A stretch of DNA of 64,000 nucleotides from Flavobacteriaceae bacterium 3519-10 (GCA_000023725.1 CP001673.1:2366342-2430341), one strand, 5' to 3'; positions 51,172 to 60,963 are shown, counted from the stretch's first letter. Numbers and translations: made by a program. Notes: generated by a model from the letters alone, not told the origin.

Positions 51172-54100
51172 ATGGAACCCTTATATAGTCTGCTGACATT
51201 CCCTCAGCACTTCACAGCGGGCCGACTACATTTTAACATTGTGGTACTTCCCCGAAATATCAATCTGCAGAAACCCATCAATGCAGGTACACCAGCATTT
51301 GTGGATGCTGAATTTCAGTTTGAAACTAAAATCATCAACCACCTCGACGGGCTCCCGCTTTTTTCGACTGTTACCCACACTGAAGTGCCGACGATTGCCG
51401 AACCGCCTTCCGCTAAGAAATCGGTGATTGAAGAAGTGATCAGGCAGATGGAACAGAACGACGGCCTGCGCATCAGTGAAGACCCACTTCAAAATAAAGA
51501 CATTGGTGCACGCGCACAAATGCAGAAATACGCGCTTAAAAATGTTTCGATTAAAAAATATCTGCCACAGACCTACCGAAACTCATTTAATTTCACAAGT
51601 GCCAGAACGCGTTTTGCGGTGACCGACGATGAGTATGAATGCATCATTAAAAACAAAGACAAAAAACTCACCGATGAGCTTACTGACAGACGATATATTT
51701 CGTGGGGAAAACTGATCGCATTTATCCTTCGAAACCCGTTTCTCGCAGAAAAAGCCGGACTTATCTATAAGGCCAGTATCCCTGTCAGCGGGGAGCTTCT
51801 GGAAAAAGGCGGTTGGCTTTTCACACAGTTTGCTGCGGATTCTCAGTTTTCCTCCATTAACTCGTCGGTATATGCTGCGCGGATCCCAGCGCTTACGGAA
51901 GAGCGGGATTTGTTTGCGGCCGTGCTTTTTCCCCTGAATGAAATCGCGTCCAACAATGCTACTTATGACGCCGTGATGCAGGAATCAATACTCTACAATG
52001 ACGGTTTTGCTAAAATTGTTCATGCAAATCAGCCTGTAAATCAGGATCTGCTTCAGGAATCCGACACAAGCAATCCTCCGGTAAAAGACGTAGGTCTGCG
52101 CTTAGGTTGGGACGATGAACAGCTCACGATCTGGGGAAACCGGCAGCTGCGGCAGAAAGATGAAATTACGGAATTGCCTATTGACGCGCCGCTGGGTGTT
52201 TTTGGCTACAAGATCGATGTGCGGCATCTAGGAAGCTCGCGATGGTTTTCTCAGAATCAGGTGAGGACGTCTCAGGACATTGTGATGCAAAACGGGGAAG
52301 TTCTTGCGGCGATGGATCAGACGTTTGAACTTCCCACCGAGGTTCATCCGTCTTCCCATGGCAATACGATGGACGAGGGTTTCTGGCTTCCTATGTATTT
52401 TACTTCATGGAATGGAAAATCGGTGGTGCTTCCCGACAAAGAAGCTCACGAAATCCATCATTTAGACAAAGCCCGCGTTCCGGTAAACGGGCTAAGCAGC
52501 GGCAACGCACTTAATTTGGAGCCCAAAAAAACCTTTCATCCCTATTATCAGGACCCTGAACATGTGATACAGCTTCTTTACGGTCATGATTATCAGTTCC
52601 GGATCCGTCTTATGGACATTTCAGGAGGCTCCCCTTCCATTAACAGTGAACCGGCTAGAGGCCAGAAACCAGTTGCCGATGCCCATTTCCGCAGAAACAT
52701 TAAAGCCGGCGCCTTAAATATCCTCAACATTAAAGACTTTTTCGACAACCAGAATACCTCGCTGGTGAAAGACCCGGGTACGCTCGAAAACATCATTGAT
52801 GAAGACGGAATCCTGCGAATTAAAAGACCCGACCTCAGCTACCCAAGCGTTTTATATACAGATAAGTACCGCGATGCTGCAGGTCTTTTAAAAGATAAGA
52901 TCAACTTAATCACGGTGCCTGCCAACCCTAATGACCGCACACAGCACAGCATTGGCCTGCCGGATCCTGACGTGAACACTTTTAAGGTTTTAGTGGAAGT
53001 GAAATTGATTGAGATGGACAATATTCTTTCCGAAAACGGTCGCGAAGCCTTTATACTTTGGCAGGAAAAAACGTTCACACTTCTGTCCGACGCTGAAGTT
53101 CAAAACTATGATCTTGAGACTGAAATAAATATCATCTACCGGGATTTTGAACAGCTTGACCTTGAGAATAGCTTTACCGATGATGGCAATACGAATGGTC
53201 TGATTCTGCCCACTTCACGGGAGCTTCGACTCACTTTTATACCTATTGTAGATTTTGCTGACGACGATTATGCTGCAAAATTTGTGAAGTTCGGGACCCC
53301 ATTGATGCTGACTTCATTTAAAGCCGCCACACGCGAGCCCGATCTGCTTTCGCCAATAAAAGGGGGGCTGCGGGCTTTCTATCTGCAGCCTGAAGACAGA
53401 CCCGAACTTTCGGCGGTCAATAAAATTAAAATGAATGTAACCAAGACTGTAGGCAGTTCGGCGCCGGTAGAACTTAAACGGTTGGCCAAAGCCCTTGATC
53501 TAACGGCACATCAGCTCACTTTGGAAGGAAGTCCGGGTCAGCGCGTACAGTTTGGTGTAAGCAACGAAATCCGACACTCATTATCGCCGGAATCAGGGTC
53601 AGTAACGCTGTCGTCGGTACGCGAACTTTTCGGACGATGGATAATTGCACTGGATTTCAGCCTGTTGCGCGACTGGGCGTGGCAGGGCCTGGAACCAGAC
53701 AGTTTTACAATTGAAAGAACCGTAAGAGATCATGATACCGAAGCGCAGGAAATTGGCAGTATTCAGCTTAAGGACGTGGCGAATATGCAGATGCTGCGCC
53801 AGCCAGACCGAAGCAATAGCCGCATTATGTTTCTGGACTGCATCGACCCGAAAAAATACCAGAAGAATTTTCCACGCGAACTTTCAGTGGAATATACGCT
53901 GAAAGCACACTTTAAAAATGACCTTACTGTGGCAGAAATTCCTGAGCCTTTACACATTGAACTTCCTGTTACGGTGATTCCGCATCAAATACCAAAACTT
54001 GTGTCGGTAGGTGTAGCACTCAGCCCCTATCAATACGATGAAGAAAACTACCGCTACTCCACCGAAAGGCAAAAGTTTCTCTGGCTTGAATTTGATGAGC

Positions 54101-55053
54101 CACCCCGCGATCCGATGGATACCTATTTCGCACGCGTCCTCGCGTCCTCGCCGGACCCTTATCTTTGCCGGATGGACAAGGAACTCATTACAACGCTACA
54201 CGAAGATTTGCCATTCAACATCAATGAAGAAAAAATACGCGAAATCATTCCAGGCATGACCAATGATTTCGCGGGTATGGGAGTAATGCAGGAACTGATT
54301 CGCGAGAATGGAAGCAATGCAAAAAGATTTCTTCTTCCTTTGCCACAGGGTCTTCATGCGGACAGTGATGAGCTTTTTGGATTTTTCACGTATGAAATTC
54401 GCGTGGGGCACAGGCCGGAATTGTGGAGCACTGCGCAGGCGCGCTATGGCCGACCGCTAAAAGTGAACGGCGTTCAGCATCCCGCACCCGAATTATCCTG
54501 CACGGCAATCCGCAGTGAAGTGCGCACGCCACTTGGAAAGAAACGGTATATTGTTCTGTCTGCACCGCATGCCAACGCAGTTCTGAACGGCAGGAACGTC
54601 ACGGCTTTTCCACCCAACACATCGCTCTGGTATTCGTTATACACCCAGGTGATGCAGGCTGATGGCAAATCCTTCAGGAATATCCTCATTGATTCGGGAC
54701 CAATGTATTATCAACCCAAAGAATCTAAAAACAGCCAAACCGGCTATATAAAGGAAAGCGGAAATCGTTTTGGCACCGCACGTCTCGAGCTGCGGGATAT
54801 TGGTGATAAACTCGAAGCACTTGGGCTGCCTAGAAGCAATAATTTAAGTGCGGTCGCGGTAGAGATTTTTCCGTTGAATAATAGATGGCAAATGGCGAAC
54901 AATCAAAAAAGAGTAAACGAAGCATCATATATTCAGGAATATCTGGAGAACAGAAGCCAGTTGAATCCGCTCACCGACCTGCTTGGTCAGCACCGCATTT
55001 ACCGCTCGAGCAAGCTGACGAGTATCACAGAAGTATGTTGTGAGGACTGCTGA
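51172..55053 (+). CDS. giant protein of unknown family (1293 aa), second of a pair
   Basis: The gene starts 26 bases after the 1627-aa gene stops, implying one transcript. No signal peptide is seen. Residues ~100-220 include a helical stretch (RRYISWGKLIAFILRNPFLAEKAGLIY) and ~280-370 contain DVGLRLGWDDEQLTIWGNRQL, then LGVFGYKIDVRHLGSSRWF. Large beta-rich parts follow (for example FLWLEFDEPPRDPMDTYFARVLAS and FFTYEIRVGHRPELWS). The C-terminus is Cys-rich (ITEVCCEDC). I recognise no named family; the style (WDDEQ, repeated Trp-rich strands) suggests an interaction partner of the first giant. There is no plus-strand terminator right after it. Confidence 0.8.
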   Translation: MEPLYSLLTFPQHFTAGRLHFNIVVLPRNINLQKPINAGTPAFVDAEFQFETKIINHLDGLPLFSTVTHTEVPTIAEPPSAKKSVIEEVIRQMEQNDGLRISEDPLQNKDIGARAQMQKYALKNVSIKKYLPQTYRNSFNFTSARTRFAVTDDEYECIIKNKDKKLTDELTDRRYISWGKLIAFILRNPFLAEKAGLIYKASIPVSGELLEKGGWLFTQFAADSQFSSINSSVYAARIPALTEERDLFAAVLFPLNEIASNNATYDAVMQESILYNDGFAKIVHANQPVNQDLLQESDTSNPPVKDVGLRLGWDDEQLTIWGNRQLRQKDEITELPIDAPLGVFGYKIDVRHLGSSRWFSQNQVRTSQDIVMQNGEVLAAMDQTFELPTEVHPSSHGNTMDEGFWLPMYFTSWNGKSVVLPDKEAHEIHHLDKARVPVNGLSSGNALNLEPKKTFHPYYQDPEHVIQLLYGHDYQFRIRLMDISGGSPSINSEPARGQKPVADAHFRRNIKAGALNILNIKDFFDNQNTSLVKDPGTLENIIDEDGILRIKRPDLSYPSVLYTDKYRDAAGLLKDKINLITVPANPNDRTQHSIGLPDPDVNTFKVLVEVKLIEMDNILSENGREAFILWQEKTFTLLSDAEVQNYDLETEINIIYRDFEQLDLENSFTDDGNTNGLILPTSRELRLTFIPIVDFADDDYAAKFVKFGTPLMLTSFKAATREPDLLSPIKGGLRAFYLQPEDRPELSAVNKIKMNVTKTVGSSAPVELKRLAKALDLTAHQLTLEGSPGQRVQFGVSNEIRHSLSPESGSVTLSSVRELFGRWIIALDFSLLRDWAWQGLEPDSFTIERTVRDHDTEAQEIGSIQLKDVANMQMLRQPDRSNSRIMFLDCIDPKKYQKNFPRELSVEYTLKAHFKNDLTVAEIPEPLHIELPVTVIPHQIPKLVSVGVALSPYQYDEENYRYSTERQKFLWLEFDEPPRDPMDTYFARVLASSPDPYLCRMDKELITTLHEDLPFNINEEKIREIIPGMTNDFAGMGVMQELIRENGSNAKRFLLPLPQGLHADSDELFGFFTYEIRVGHRPELWSTAQARYGRPLKVNGVQHPAPELSCTAIRSEVRTPLGKKRYIVLSAPHANAVLNGRNVTAFPPNTSLWYSLYTQVMQADGKSFRNILIDSGPMYYQPKESKNSQTGYIKESGNRFGTARLELRDIGDKLEALGLPRSNNLSAVAVEIFPLNNRWQMANNQKRVNEASYIQEYLENRSQLNPLTDLLGQHRIYRSSKLTSITEVCCEDC

Positions 55054-55124
55054 TGAAGCTGAGTTAATCCCGAAAAATTATGAATTGTTTAAAACCTGAG
55101 ACCTCACCCAATTAAATAACATCA

Positions 55125-55153
55125 CAAAAAAACCGGAAGGCAATCTTCCGGTT
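55125..55153 (-). terminator. Terminator after the SDR gene
   Basis: Stem AACCGGAAG/CTTCCGGTT (55131-55139 with 55145-55153), 5-base loop, with the T run only on the minus strand (A run at 55125-55130 on the plus strand). Confidence 0.75.
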
Positions 55154-55175
55154 AAAACTATTATTACTGCGGACT

Positions 55176-55889
55176 CTACGGATTTGTAGAGAAAATGGAA
55201 GCGTTTGCAATCATGGCGCGGCGGTTCATTTTAAGAATATCGCGTACCCATTCGGCAAAATCCTCTGGTTGCAGAACTTTTTCCGGATTTCCGTCTGTTA
55301 GGTTGTTGTCTATTGCCAAATCTGTCGCAATAGTGCTTGGTGTAAGCGTGATGACACGGATGTTTTCTTTGCGCCATTCCGCCATCATCGATTGCGAAAG
55401 CGAAATAACCGCCGCTTTCGAAGCAGCGTACGCAGACATGTTTGCACCGCCTTTCAGACCGGCTGTAGAAGCAATATTCACAATGTCACCCTCTTTTCTT
55501 TCTTTAAGATACGGATAAACTGCCATCGCTGCGTAGTATACACCGAATAGATTCGTCTTGAGTACTTTCTCCCAGGTTTCAGAAGGCATCTCGGTGAGAC
55601 TTCCAAAATCGCCGATTCCCGCGTTATTAATCAGAATATCTACACCACCCAGTTCAGATGCGAGTTGTTGAATACCCGACTTCACTTCTGCTTCATTTTC
55701 CATGCTGAAGGCGGCAAAGGCAACTTTAACACCGGTTTCAGCCAGTTCCGCTGCTGTATTTTTTAATGTTTCTTCATTCCTTCCTGTAATTCCTACATTA
55801 ACGCCTTCATTAGCCAGCATCAGAGCTACGGCTTTACCCAAGCCACGGCTACCACCTGTAATTATGGCAGTTTTTCCATTCAAGTTCAT
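55176..55889 (-). CDS. SDR family oxidoreductase (3-ketoacyl-ACP reductase-like)
   Basis: The 237-residue enzyme is a classical short-chain dehydrogenase with the NADP-binding GGSRGLG (residues ~11-17), NNAG, catalytic Ser in NIASTAG, and YAASK with Tyr/Lys. Length and layout fit 3-oxoacyl-ACP reductase or a related ketone reductase. Such enzymes are usually cytosolic. The substrate is not predictable from sequence. It has its own promoter box and terminator, and lies convergent to the giant pair. Confidence 0.9.
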   Translation of the reverse strand: MNLNGKTAIITGGSRGLGKAVALMLANEGVNVGITGRNEETLKNTAAELAETGVKVAFAAFSMENEAEVKSGIQQLASELGGVDILINNAGIGDFGSLTEMPSETWEKVLKTNLFGVYYAAMAVYPYLKERKEGDIVNIASTAGLKGGANMSAYAASKAAVISLSQSMMAEWRKENIRVITLTPSTIATDLAIDNNLTDGNPEKVLQPEDFAEWVRDILKMNRRAMIANASIFSTNP

Positions 55890-55915
55890 ATCTTTTTTAT
55901 TCTTTTTATTAAATA

Positions 55916-55923
55916 CAAATTTA
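55916..55923 (-). promoter_or_regulatory. -7 promoter box TAAATTTG for the SDR gene
   Basis: Minus-strand TAAATTTG lies 26 bases before the ATG at 55889. The remainder of the 55890-56150 gap holds the malic-enzyme terminator and no gene I can support. Confidence 0.55.
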
Positions 55924-56100
55924 CGGATTCGGATCCGTACTGCGCGATTTCACTTTTTCGATTCGGGCAATTTCAACGTTCGCCGGCATCTATTGACTTG
56001 TCAGAAAAATACCATTATTTGCTTCCTCCAAAACGAAAGTTATCTTAATCCAATTCATGCAGTTTTAAAACTGGTTGAATGGACTAAAGAGTACTTAACG

Positions 56101-56129
56101 AAAAAACCGCGGTGAAAAGACCGCGGTTT
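56101..56129 (-). terminator. Terminator after the malic enzyme gene
   Basis: Perfect 10-bp stem AAACCGCGGT/ACCGCGGTTT (56104-56113 with 56120-56129), loop GAAAAG, T run on the minus strand. Confidence 0.8.
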
Positions 56130-56150
56130 AAGAATAAATTCAACTTAATT

Positions 56151-58448
56151 TTATGCTTTATTAATTGCTTCTTCACGTCTTTGCGCATCCAGTACAGCAA
56201 TAGTTGCAAGGTTTACAATTTCGTCTACACTCGCGCGCATCTGAAGTACGTGAACCGGTTGTTTCAGACCCATCAAAATAGGTCCAACCACCTGCGCCAC
56301 CTTCATCCCACGGATGATCTTATACGAAATATTGGCGCTTTCGAGGTTTGGAAACACGAACACGTTGGCCGGCGTGGTGCCAAGTTTAGAAAACGGATAA
56401 TCTGAAAGATGATCTGCATCCATCGCAAAATCGGGCTGAATTTCGCCGTCCACAATCATGTTTGGGAATTTTTCGTGAAGAATGCTTACGGCTTTGGCTA
56501 CTTTTTTAGATGTTTCTGAGATTCCGGCGAAATTTTCAAATGAAAGCATCGCAATTCTTGGCTCTATCGCGAAAGATTTCACCACCATTTCCGACATTCT
56601 GGCGATATTTACCAAATCTTCCGACGTGGGATTCTGGATGATCGATGCATCTGAAAAGAAAATCGGTTTTTTCTCGGTAAGAATCATCATCATTGAGGAA
56701 ACGCGGTCCACGCCTTTTTCTCTTTCAATTATTTCGAGTACGGGCCGCAGCGTAGACGAATAGTTTTTAGAAAAACCGACAATCAGTGCATCAGTGTGAC
56801 CGTTTCTAAGCATCATCGGTCCGAAATAATCGCGCTGGCGTACGTATTTTTTGGCCTTGTACTCATTTACGCCTTTTCGCTGTCTCAGCTTCCAAAGATC
56901 ATCACGGTAAATTTTGCGGTTTTCTTCCTGATCGTCGTCCGTAGGGTCTACAATCGGAACATCCAGGTCGATACCGAACTTCTGCATCTGCTCTTTGATG
57001 TACTTCTTATCACCTAACAGAATCGGTTGTGCGATGCCTTCTTCGTGCAGAATCTGCGCCGCCTTCAGTACATTATACTCTTCAGCATTGCCCAGGGTTA
57101 CCCGTTTCGGATTGGCTTTTGCGCGGTTCTGCATCATTCGGATTAACTTCTCGTCACGGCCCATTCTGTCGAGCAGTGCGGTTTCGTAATCATCGAAATT
57201 CTCAATGGGTTTACCGGCAATTCCGCTTTCCATCGCAGCTTTGGCTACAGCCATCGAAACTTTGGTAATCAGACGGTTATCAAATGGTTTTGGAATAAAA
57301 TATTCGCGGCCGAAGTTCAGACTCTTTAAATTATAAGTTAAAATTACAGCTTCAGGAACCGGTTCCTTAGCGAGTTGTGCGATTGCGTGCACCGCTGCCA
57401 GTTTCATCTCCTCGTTAATTCCGGTCGCCTGAACATCCAGCGCACCGCGGAAAATATACGGGAAACCAAGAACGTTGTTTACCTGGTTAGGATAATCGCT
57501 GCGGCCGGTTGCCATAATCGTGTCAGGCCGTGTTGCCATCGCCAGATCGTATTCAATCTCCGGGTCAGGGTTAGCCAAACCGAACACGATCGGGTTTTCA
57601 GCCATCGAAAGCAACATTTCGGGCGTAAGTACATTTCCTTTCGAAAGTCCGATAAACACGTCGGCGTTTTTCACGGCATCCTGCAAGGTTTGGATTTCTG
57701 TCTGCGCCACAAAATCTATTTTTTCAGGTGTAAGGTTTTCTCTTTTGTGGTTAATAACTCCTTTGGAATCGCACATCAGAATGTTTTCTTTGCTAAGGCC
57801 AAGTTCCACATAAAGCTTCGTACACGCGATCGCGGCAGCTCCGGCGCCATTCACCACCATTTTCACGTCCTCAATTTTCTTTCCGGCAATTTCAAGTGCA
57901 TTGATCAGCGCGGCGGCTGAAATAATTGCAGTTCCGTGTTGATCATCGTGCATCAGAGGGATGTGGAGTTCTTCTTTTAAGCGCTGCTCGATGTAGAATG
58001 CTTCAGGAGCTTTAATGTCTTCAAGGTTAATCCCTCCAAATGTTGGCGCAATACCTTTCACGATTTCAATAAATTTATCAGGATCTTTCTCGTCGATTTC
58101 AATATCGAATACATTGATGTCAGCAAAGATTTTAAATAAAAGCCCTTTGCCTTCCATTACGGGTTTTGAAGCTTCCGCACCGATGTCGCCAAGGCCTAAA
58201 ACTGCGGTCCCGTTCGAAATTACGGCTACAAGATTTCCTTTGCCCGTGTATTCGTAGGCAAGCCTTGGGTCTCTTTCGATTTCAAGACATGGTATTGCAA
58301 CGCCCGGCGAATAGGCCAGCGACAGATCGCGCTGCGATGAATGCGGTTTTGAAGGAATTACTTCTATTTTTCCTTTGGGTTCGAGACGGTGATAATCCAG
58401 CGCCGCCTGATTAAAATTTTTCTCGTCCCTATTGGTTTTATTTGGCAT
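56151..58448 (-). CDS. maeB: NADP-dependent malic enzyme (malic domain fused to phosphotransacetylase-like domain)
   Basis: The 765-residue enzyme decarboxylates malate to pyruvate with NADP reduction, supplying NADPH and pyruvate. Residues ~1-430 are the malic enzyme part: YSPGVAIPCLEI, TGKGNLVAVISNG, MHDDQHGTA and the dinucleotide loop VVNGAGAAAIACTKLY. Residues ~430-765 are the phosphotransacetylase-like domain (LLGDKKYIKEQM, VGPILMGLKQPVHVLQ), which in MaeB binds acetyl-CoA as an allosteric effector. The length matches the family (~760). It is monocistronic with a terminator. Confidence 0.95.
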   Translation of the reverse strand: MPNKTNRDEKNFNQAALDYHRLEPKGKIEVIPSKPHSSQRDLSLAYSPGVAIPCLEIERDPRLAYEYTGKGNLVAVISNGTAVLGLGDIGAEASKPVMEGKGLLFKIFADINVFDIEIDEKDPDKFIEIVKGIAPTFGGINLEDIKAPEAFYIEQRLKEELHIPLMHDDQHGTAIISAAALINALEIAGKKIEDVKMVVNGAGAAAIACTKLYVELGLSKENILMCDSKGVINHKRENLTPEKIDFVAQTEIQTLQDAVKNADVFIGLSKGNVLTPEMLLSMAENPIVFGLANPDPEIEYDLAMATRPDTIMATGRSDYPNQVNNVLGFPYIFRGALDVQATGINEEMKLAAVHAIAQLAKEPVPEAVILTYNLKSLNFGREYFIPKPFDNRLITKVSMAVAKAAMESGIAGKPIENFDDYETALLDRMGRDEKLIRMMQNRAKANPKRVTLGNAEEYNVLKAAQILHEEGIAQPILLGDKKYIKEQMQKFGIDLDVPIVDPTDDDQEENRKIYRDDLWKLRQRKGVNEYKAKKYVRQRDYFGPMMLRNGHTDALIVGFSKNYSSTLRPVLEIIEREKGVDRVSSMMMILTEKKPIFFSDASIIQNPTSEDLVNIARMSEMVVKSFAIEPRIAMLSFENFAGISETSKKVAKAVSILHEKFPNMIVDGEIQPDFAMDADHLSDYPFSKLGTTPANVFVFPNLESANISYKIIRGMKVAQVVGPILMGLKQPVHVLQMRASVDEIVNLATIAVLDAQRREEAINKA

Positions 58449-58526
58449 AATATTGATTTTTCAGACCCGAAAAAAGACTTTCTCCGGGTGGTTCTACAAC
58501 CTTGATTAATTTTTTATATCCTGAAC

Positions 58527-59387
58527 TTAAATAAGATCCAGAATATATTTTTTATGATAATTTACTAAACTCTCGATGGGTTTCTGCACCACTTTGCCAA
58601 TTTTTAAATTAAGTTCGGCAGCGGCTGACCTTAAAATATCCTCGTAGATGTACGCGATATAACCTATAAAATTTATTTCGACCTTGCCGGCTTCGGGATA
58701 GGGAAGAACCTGATAATCGAGGAAATTCTTCATTTCATCGAAAACCATATTCTGGAAATAGGGATGTTTCCTATGGTCTGCAATAAATTTGTTGAACTCA
58801 CCTAAATAGGCGTTGGCTCGCGGATTATGATACATTTTCTGTATCGCCTCTTCAATCGTGAGGTTATAGGTTTTGATGAATTCGGCTTCGAGGTCTGCGG
58901 GAAGTTTCTTCATGAAAAAACGTCGCAGCAAATGCTTTCCGAGCGCGCTTCCACTGCCTTCATCCCCAATAAGAAAACCTAAAGACGGCAGATCAGTGCG
59001 GATTTTTTCGCCGTCGAAAAAACACGAATTAGATCCGGTACCCAGAATGCAGATAATGGCGGGAACACCGTTGTATGCGGCGTACGCAGCGGCAGTCATG
59101 TCTTCTTTTATCGAAACTTCCGCATGTGGAAACATCGCTTTAAATTCGTCCTCCACTTTTTTTGCATTGTGCGGCGTGCCGCAACCCGAACCGTAGAAAA
59201 ATAGTTTTTCGATATGATTGCGTAGAAAAAAAAGCTCCTCATTGCGGTTAATTTCCTGCGGAATAAAATCGGGGTTGATGATATTCGGGTTAAATCCGAG
59301 CGTGGTTGTCTTAAGATTAAATTTGCCCGAATTTTCGAGAATCACCCAGTCGCATTTCGTGGAGCCGCCGTCTACAATGGCAATCAT
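58527..59387 (-). CDS. BadF/BadG/BcrA/BcrD-type ATPase, probable N-acetylglucosamine kinase-like protein
   Basis: The 286-residue protein has the actin-like ATPase fold: phosphate-1 motif MIAIVDGGSTKCDW, phosphate-2 CILGTGSNSC, and GFLIGDEGSGSALGKHLLRR with the adenosine-linked loop. The latter two fit N-acetylglucosamine kinase-like members used in sugar salvage more than the benzoyl-CoA reductase activators, which need cysteines for a cluster that are absent here. The substrate remains unproven. It lies 78 bases upstream of maeB in the same direction. Confidence 0.85.
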   Translation of the reverse strand: MIAIVDGGSTKCDWVILENSGKFNLKTTTLGFNPNIINPDFIPQEINRNEELFFLRNHIEKLFFYGSGCGTPHNAKKVEDEFKAMFPHAEVSIKEDMTAAAYAAYNGVPAIICILGTGSNSCFFDGEKIRTDLPSLGFLIGDEGSGSALGKHLLRRFFMKKLPADLEAEFIKTYNLTIEEAIQKMYHNPRANAYLGEFNKFIADHRKHPYFQNMVFDEMKNFLDYQVLPYPEAGKVEINFIGYIAYIYEDILRSAAAELNLKIGKVVQKPIESLVNYHKKYILDLI

Positions 59388-59487
59388 ATACTGTAAAGTT
59401 TAATCCGCTAAAATATTAATTTAATCCCGAACCCCTTCCCAATTCCATCATAATTTCGATCATGAATCGCCGAAAAAAGGAAGTATC

Positions 59488-59519
59488 AAAAAAAAAGCAA
59501 TTCAAACTGAACTGCTTTT
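59488..59519 (-). terminator. Terminator after the NifU-like gene
   Basis: Imperfect stem AAAAGCA(a)TTCA/TGAA(c)TGCTTTT with an AAC loop, T run on the minus strand. Confidence 0.65.
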
Positions 59520-59542
59520 ATCAAAAGGGCTGTCTAAGTTTG

Positions 59543-59776
59543 TTATTCTACATTAATCACTTCCTGGATTTCAGGAGCGTGCTGCTTGATGGTGTTTTCT
59601 ACGCCGAGTTTCATTGTGGAAAAACTCATAGGGCAACCGTTGCAGTTTCCCTGCAGTTTTACGTAAACAATGCTTTCGCGCACATCAACGAGTTCGATGT
59701 CGCCGCCATCTTTATTAAGAAACGGCCGGATCTTTTCGAGGGCGTACATTACTTTACTAACGGTTTGTTCGTGCAT
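59543..59776 (-). CDS. NifU family protein (Fe-S scaffold domain)
   Basis: The 77-residue protein is a single NifU C-terminal domain: VMYALEKIRPFLNKDGGDIELV and GNCNGCPMSFSTMKLGVENTIK, with the CxxC that binds a 4Fe-4S cluster for transfer to targets. I placed the start at ATG 59776 (MHEQTVSKV); the open frame further upstream to 59848 overlaps the end of the mrp gene and looks non-family. It follows mrp by 53 bases, consistent with a shared iron-sulfur role. Confidence 0.92.
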   Translation of the reverse strand: MHEQTVSKVMYALEKIRPFLNKDGGDIELVDVRESIVYVKLQGNCNGCPMSFSTMKLGVENTIKQHAPEIQEVINVE

Positions 59777-59829
59777 AATTATTTTTCTATTTGAGACGGC
59801 ATACGGAAGAACCGAATGCGTGCCCCGCT

Positions 59830-60933
59830 TTATTTTTTTGGAGAACAACCGGCCATTGTGGTGATTTTCACAGCCTCGGTTGCGGGTAAATTCTTATTTC
59901 GTTCAACTAAACTTTCGATCATATTCTGGGTTACGGTTCTGTAAATATCCGCAATTACGCTGCCGTCCTGCAAAGCCGCCGGGCGGCCTACATCACCTGC
60001 CTCGCGAATACTCTGCACCAACGGAATTTCGCCCAGAACCGGAATACCTAAATCTTCTGCCAGATATTGTGCTCCCTGGTTTCCGAAGATGTAATATTTA
60101 TTTTCCGGAAGTTCTTCAGGGGTAAAGTACGACATATTTTCGATTAATCCCAATACAGGAATATTGATACTTTCCATTTGGAACATTGCAATACCTTTTC
60201 TTACGTCAGCAAGTGCAATATGCTGCGGCGTACTTACGATCACCGCGCCCGTTACAGGCACTTCCTGAATAATCGAAAGGTGGATATCACCAGTGCCCGG
60301 AGGTAAATCGATTAGAAGAAAATCGAGTTCGCCCCATGCCGCGTCGCGGATCATCTGATTTAAAGCTTTGCTGGCCATCGGTCCACGCCAAACAACCGCC
60401 TGGTTTGCGCCTGAAAAGTAACCGATAGAAAGCATTTTCACACCGTAATTTTCGATAGGTTTCATCAGGTTTTTTCCGTCGATTTCTACTGAAACAGGTT
60501 TACCGCCTACCGTATCGAACATTGTCGGCACCGAAGGTCCATAAATATCAGCATCTAGAATCCCGACTTTAAAGCCCATTTTCGCAAGTGTAACCGCGAT
60601 GTTAGAAGCAACGGTAGATTTACCAACGCCACCTTTGCCGGATGCTACTGCAATAATGTTTTGGATTCCTTTAATCTGTTTGCCTTTGATCTGACTTTGC
60701 TGGATCTCTGAAGGTTCCGGGGAAACTATTTTTAATTTAAGGTTAATCTCTTCGCCAAATTCTGAGGCGAAAGCCTGTTTCATGGCGGCTTCAAGTTTCT
60801 TTTTTTCGTGCATCGCCGGCGAATGTGCGGTCATATCAATATACACATCATTGCCCATCACCTGAAAGTTGTGCACCAAATCTGCAACTTCTATTTCTTT
60901 CAGGAAGGCCTGAACTTTATCTTTAGTCAACAT
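59830..60933 (-). CDS. Mrp/NBP35 family iron-sulfur carrier P-loop ATPase
   Basis: The 367-residue protein has an N-terminal MIP18/DUF59-like domain (residues ~5-70), and a deviant Walker A motif SGKGGVGKST at ~98-107. The Mrp signature DADIYGPSVP and the later DLPPGTGD follow. The protein binds and transfers 4Fe-4S clusters between scaffold and apo-protein. It precedes the NifU-domain gene on the same strand. It lacks the paired CxxC of Ind1 except GCS near the end (TTMAGCSPKK), so cluster binding may be by the dimer. Confidence 0.92.
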   Translation of the reverse strand: MLTKDKVQAFLKEIEVADLVHNFQVMGNDVYIDMTAHSPAMHEKKKLEAAMKQAFASEFGEEINLKLKIVSPEPSEIQQSQIKGKQIKGIQNIIAVASGKGGVGKSTVASNIAVTLAKMGFKVGILDADIYGPSVPTMFDTVGGKPVSVEIDGKNLMKPIENYGVKMLSIGYFSGANQAVVWRGPMASKALNQMIRDAAWGELDFLLIDLPPGTGDIHLSIIQEVPVTGAVIVSTPQHIALADVRKGIAMFQMESINIPVLGLIENMSYFTPEELPENKYYIFGNQGAQYLAEDLGIPVLGEIPLVQSIREAGDVGRPAALQDGSVIADIYRTVTQNMIESLVERNKNLPATEAVKITTMAGCSPKK

Positions 60934-60955
60934 AATTTTATATAATCTGTGCCCG

Positions 60956-60963
60956 CAAAATTA
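60956..60963 (-). promoter_or_regulatory. -7 promoter box TAATTTTG for mrp
   Basis: Minus-strand TAATTTTG, 22 bases before the mrp ATG at 60933. Confidence 0.5.

Noticed and set aside
46262-55053. The giant pair as Rhs/Tc/T6SS toxin or phage tail genes
   Set aside because: I see no YD repeats, no RHS core, no VgrG or PAAR hallmarks, no immunity-like small gene and no other phage genes nearby.
57375-57920. A 181-codon frame antisense to maeB
   Set aside because: Cys/His/Arg-rich shadow of the malic-enzyme frame.
59777-59848. An N-terminal extension of the NifU-like gene
   Set aside because: It would overlap the mrp gene end and has no similarity to NifU domains; ATG 59776 gives the normal length.
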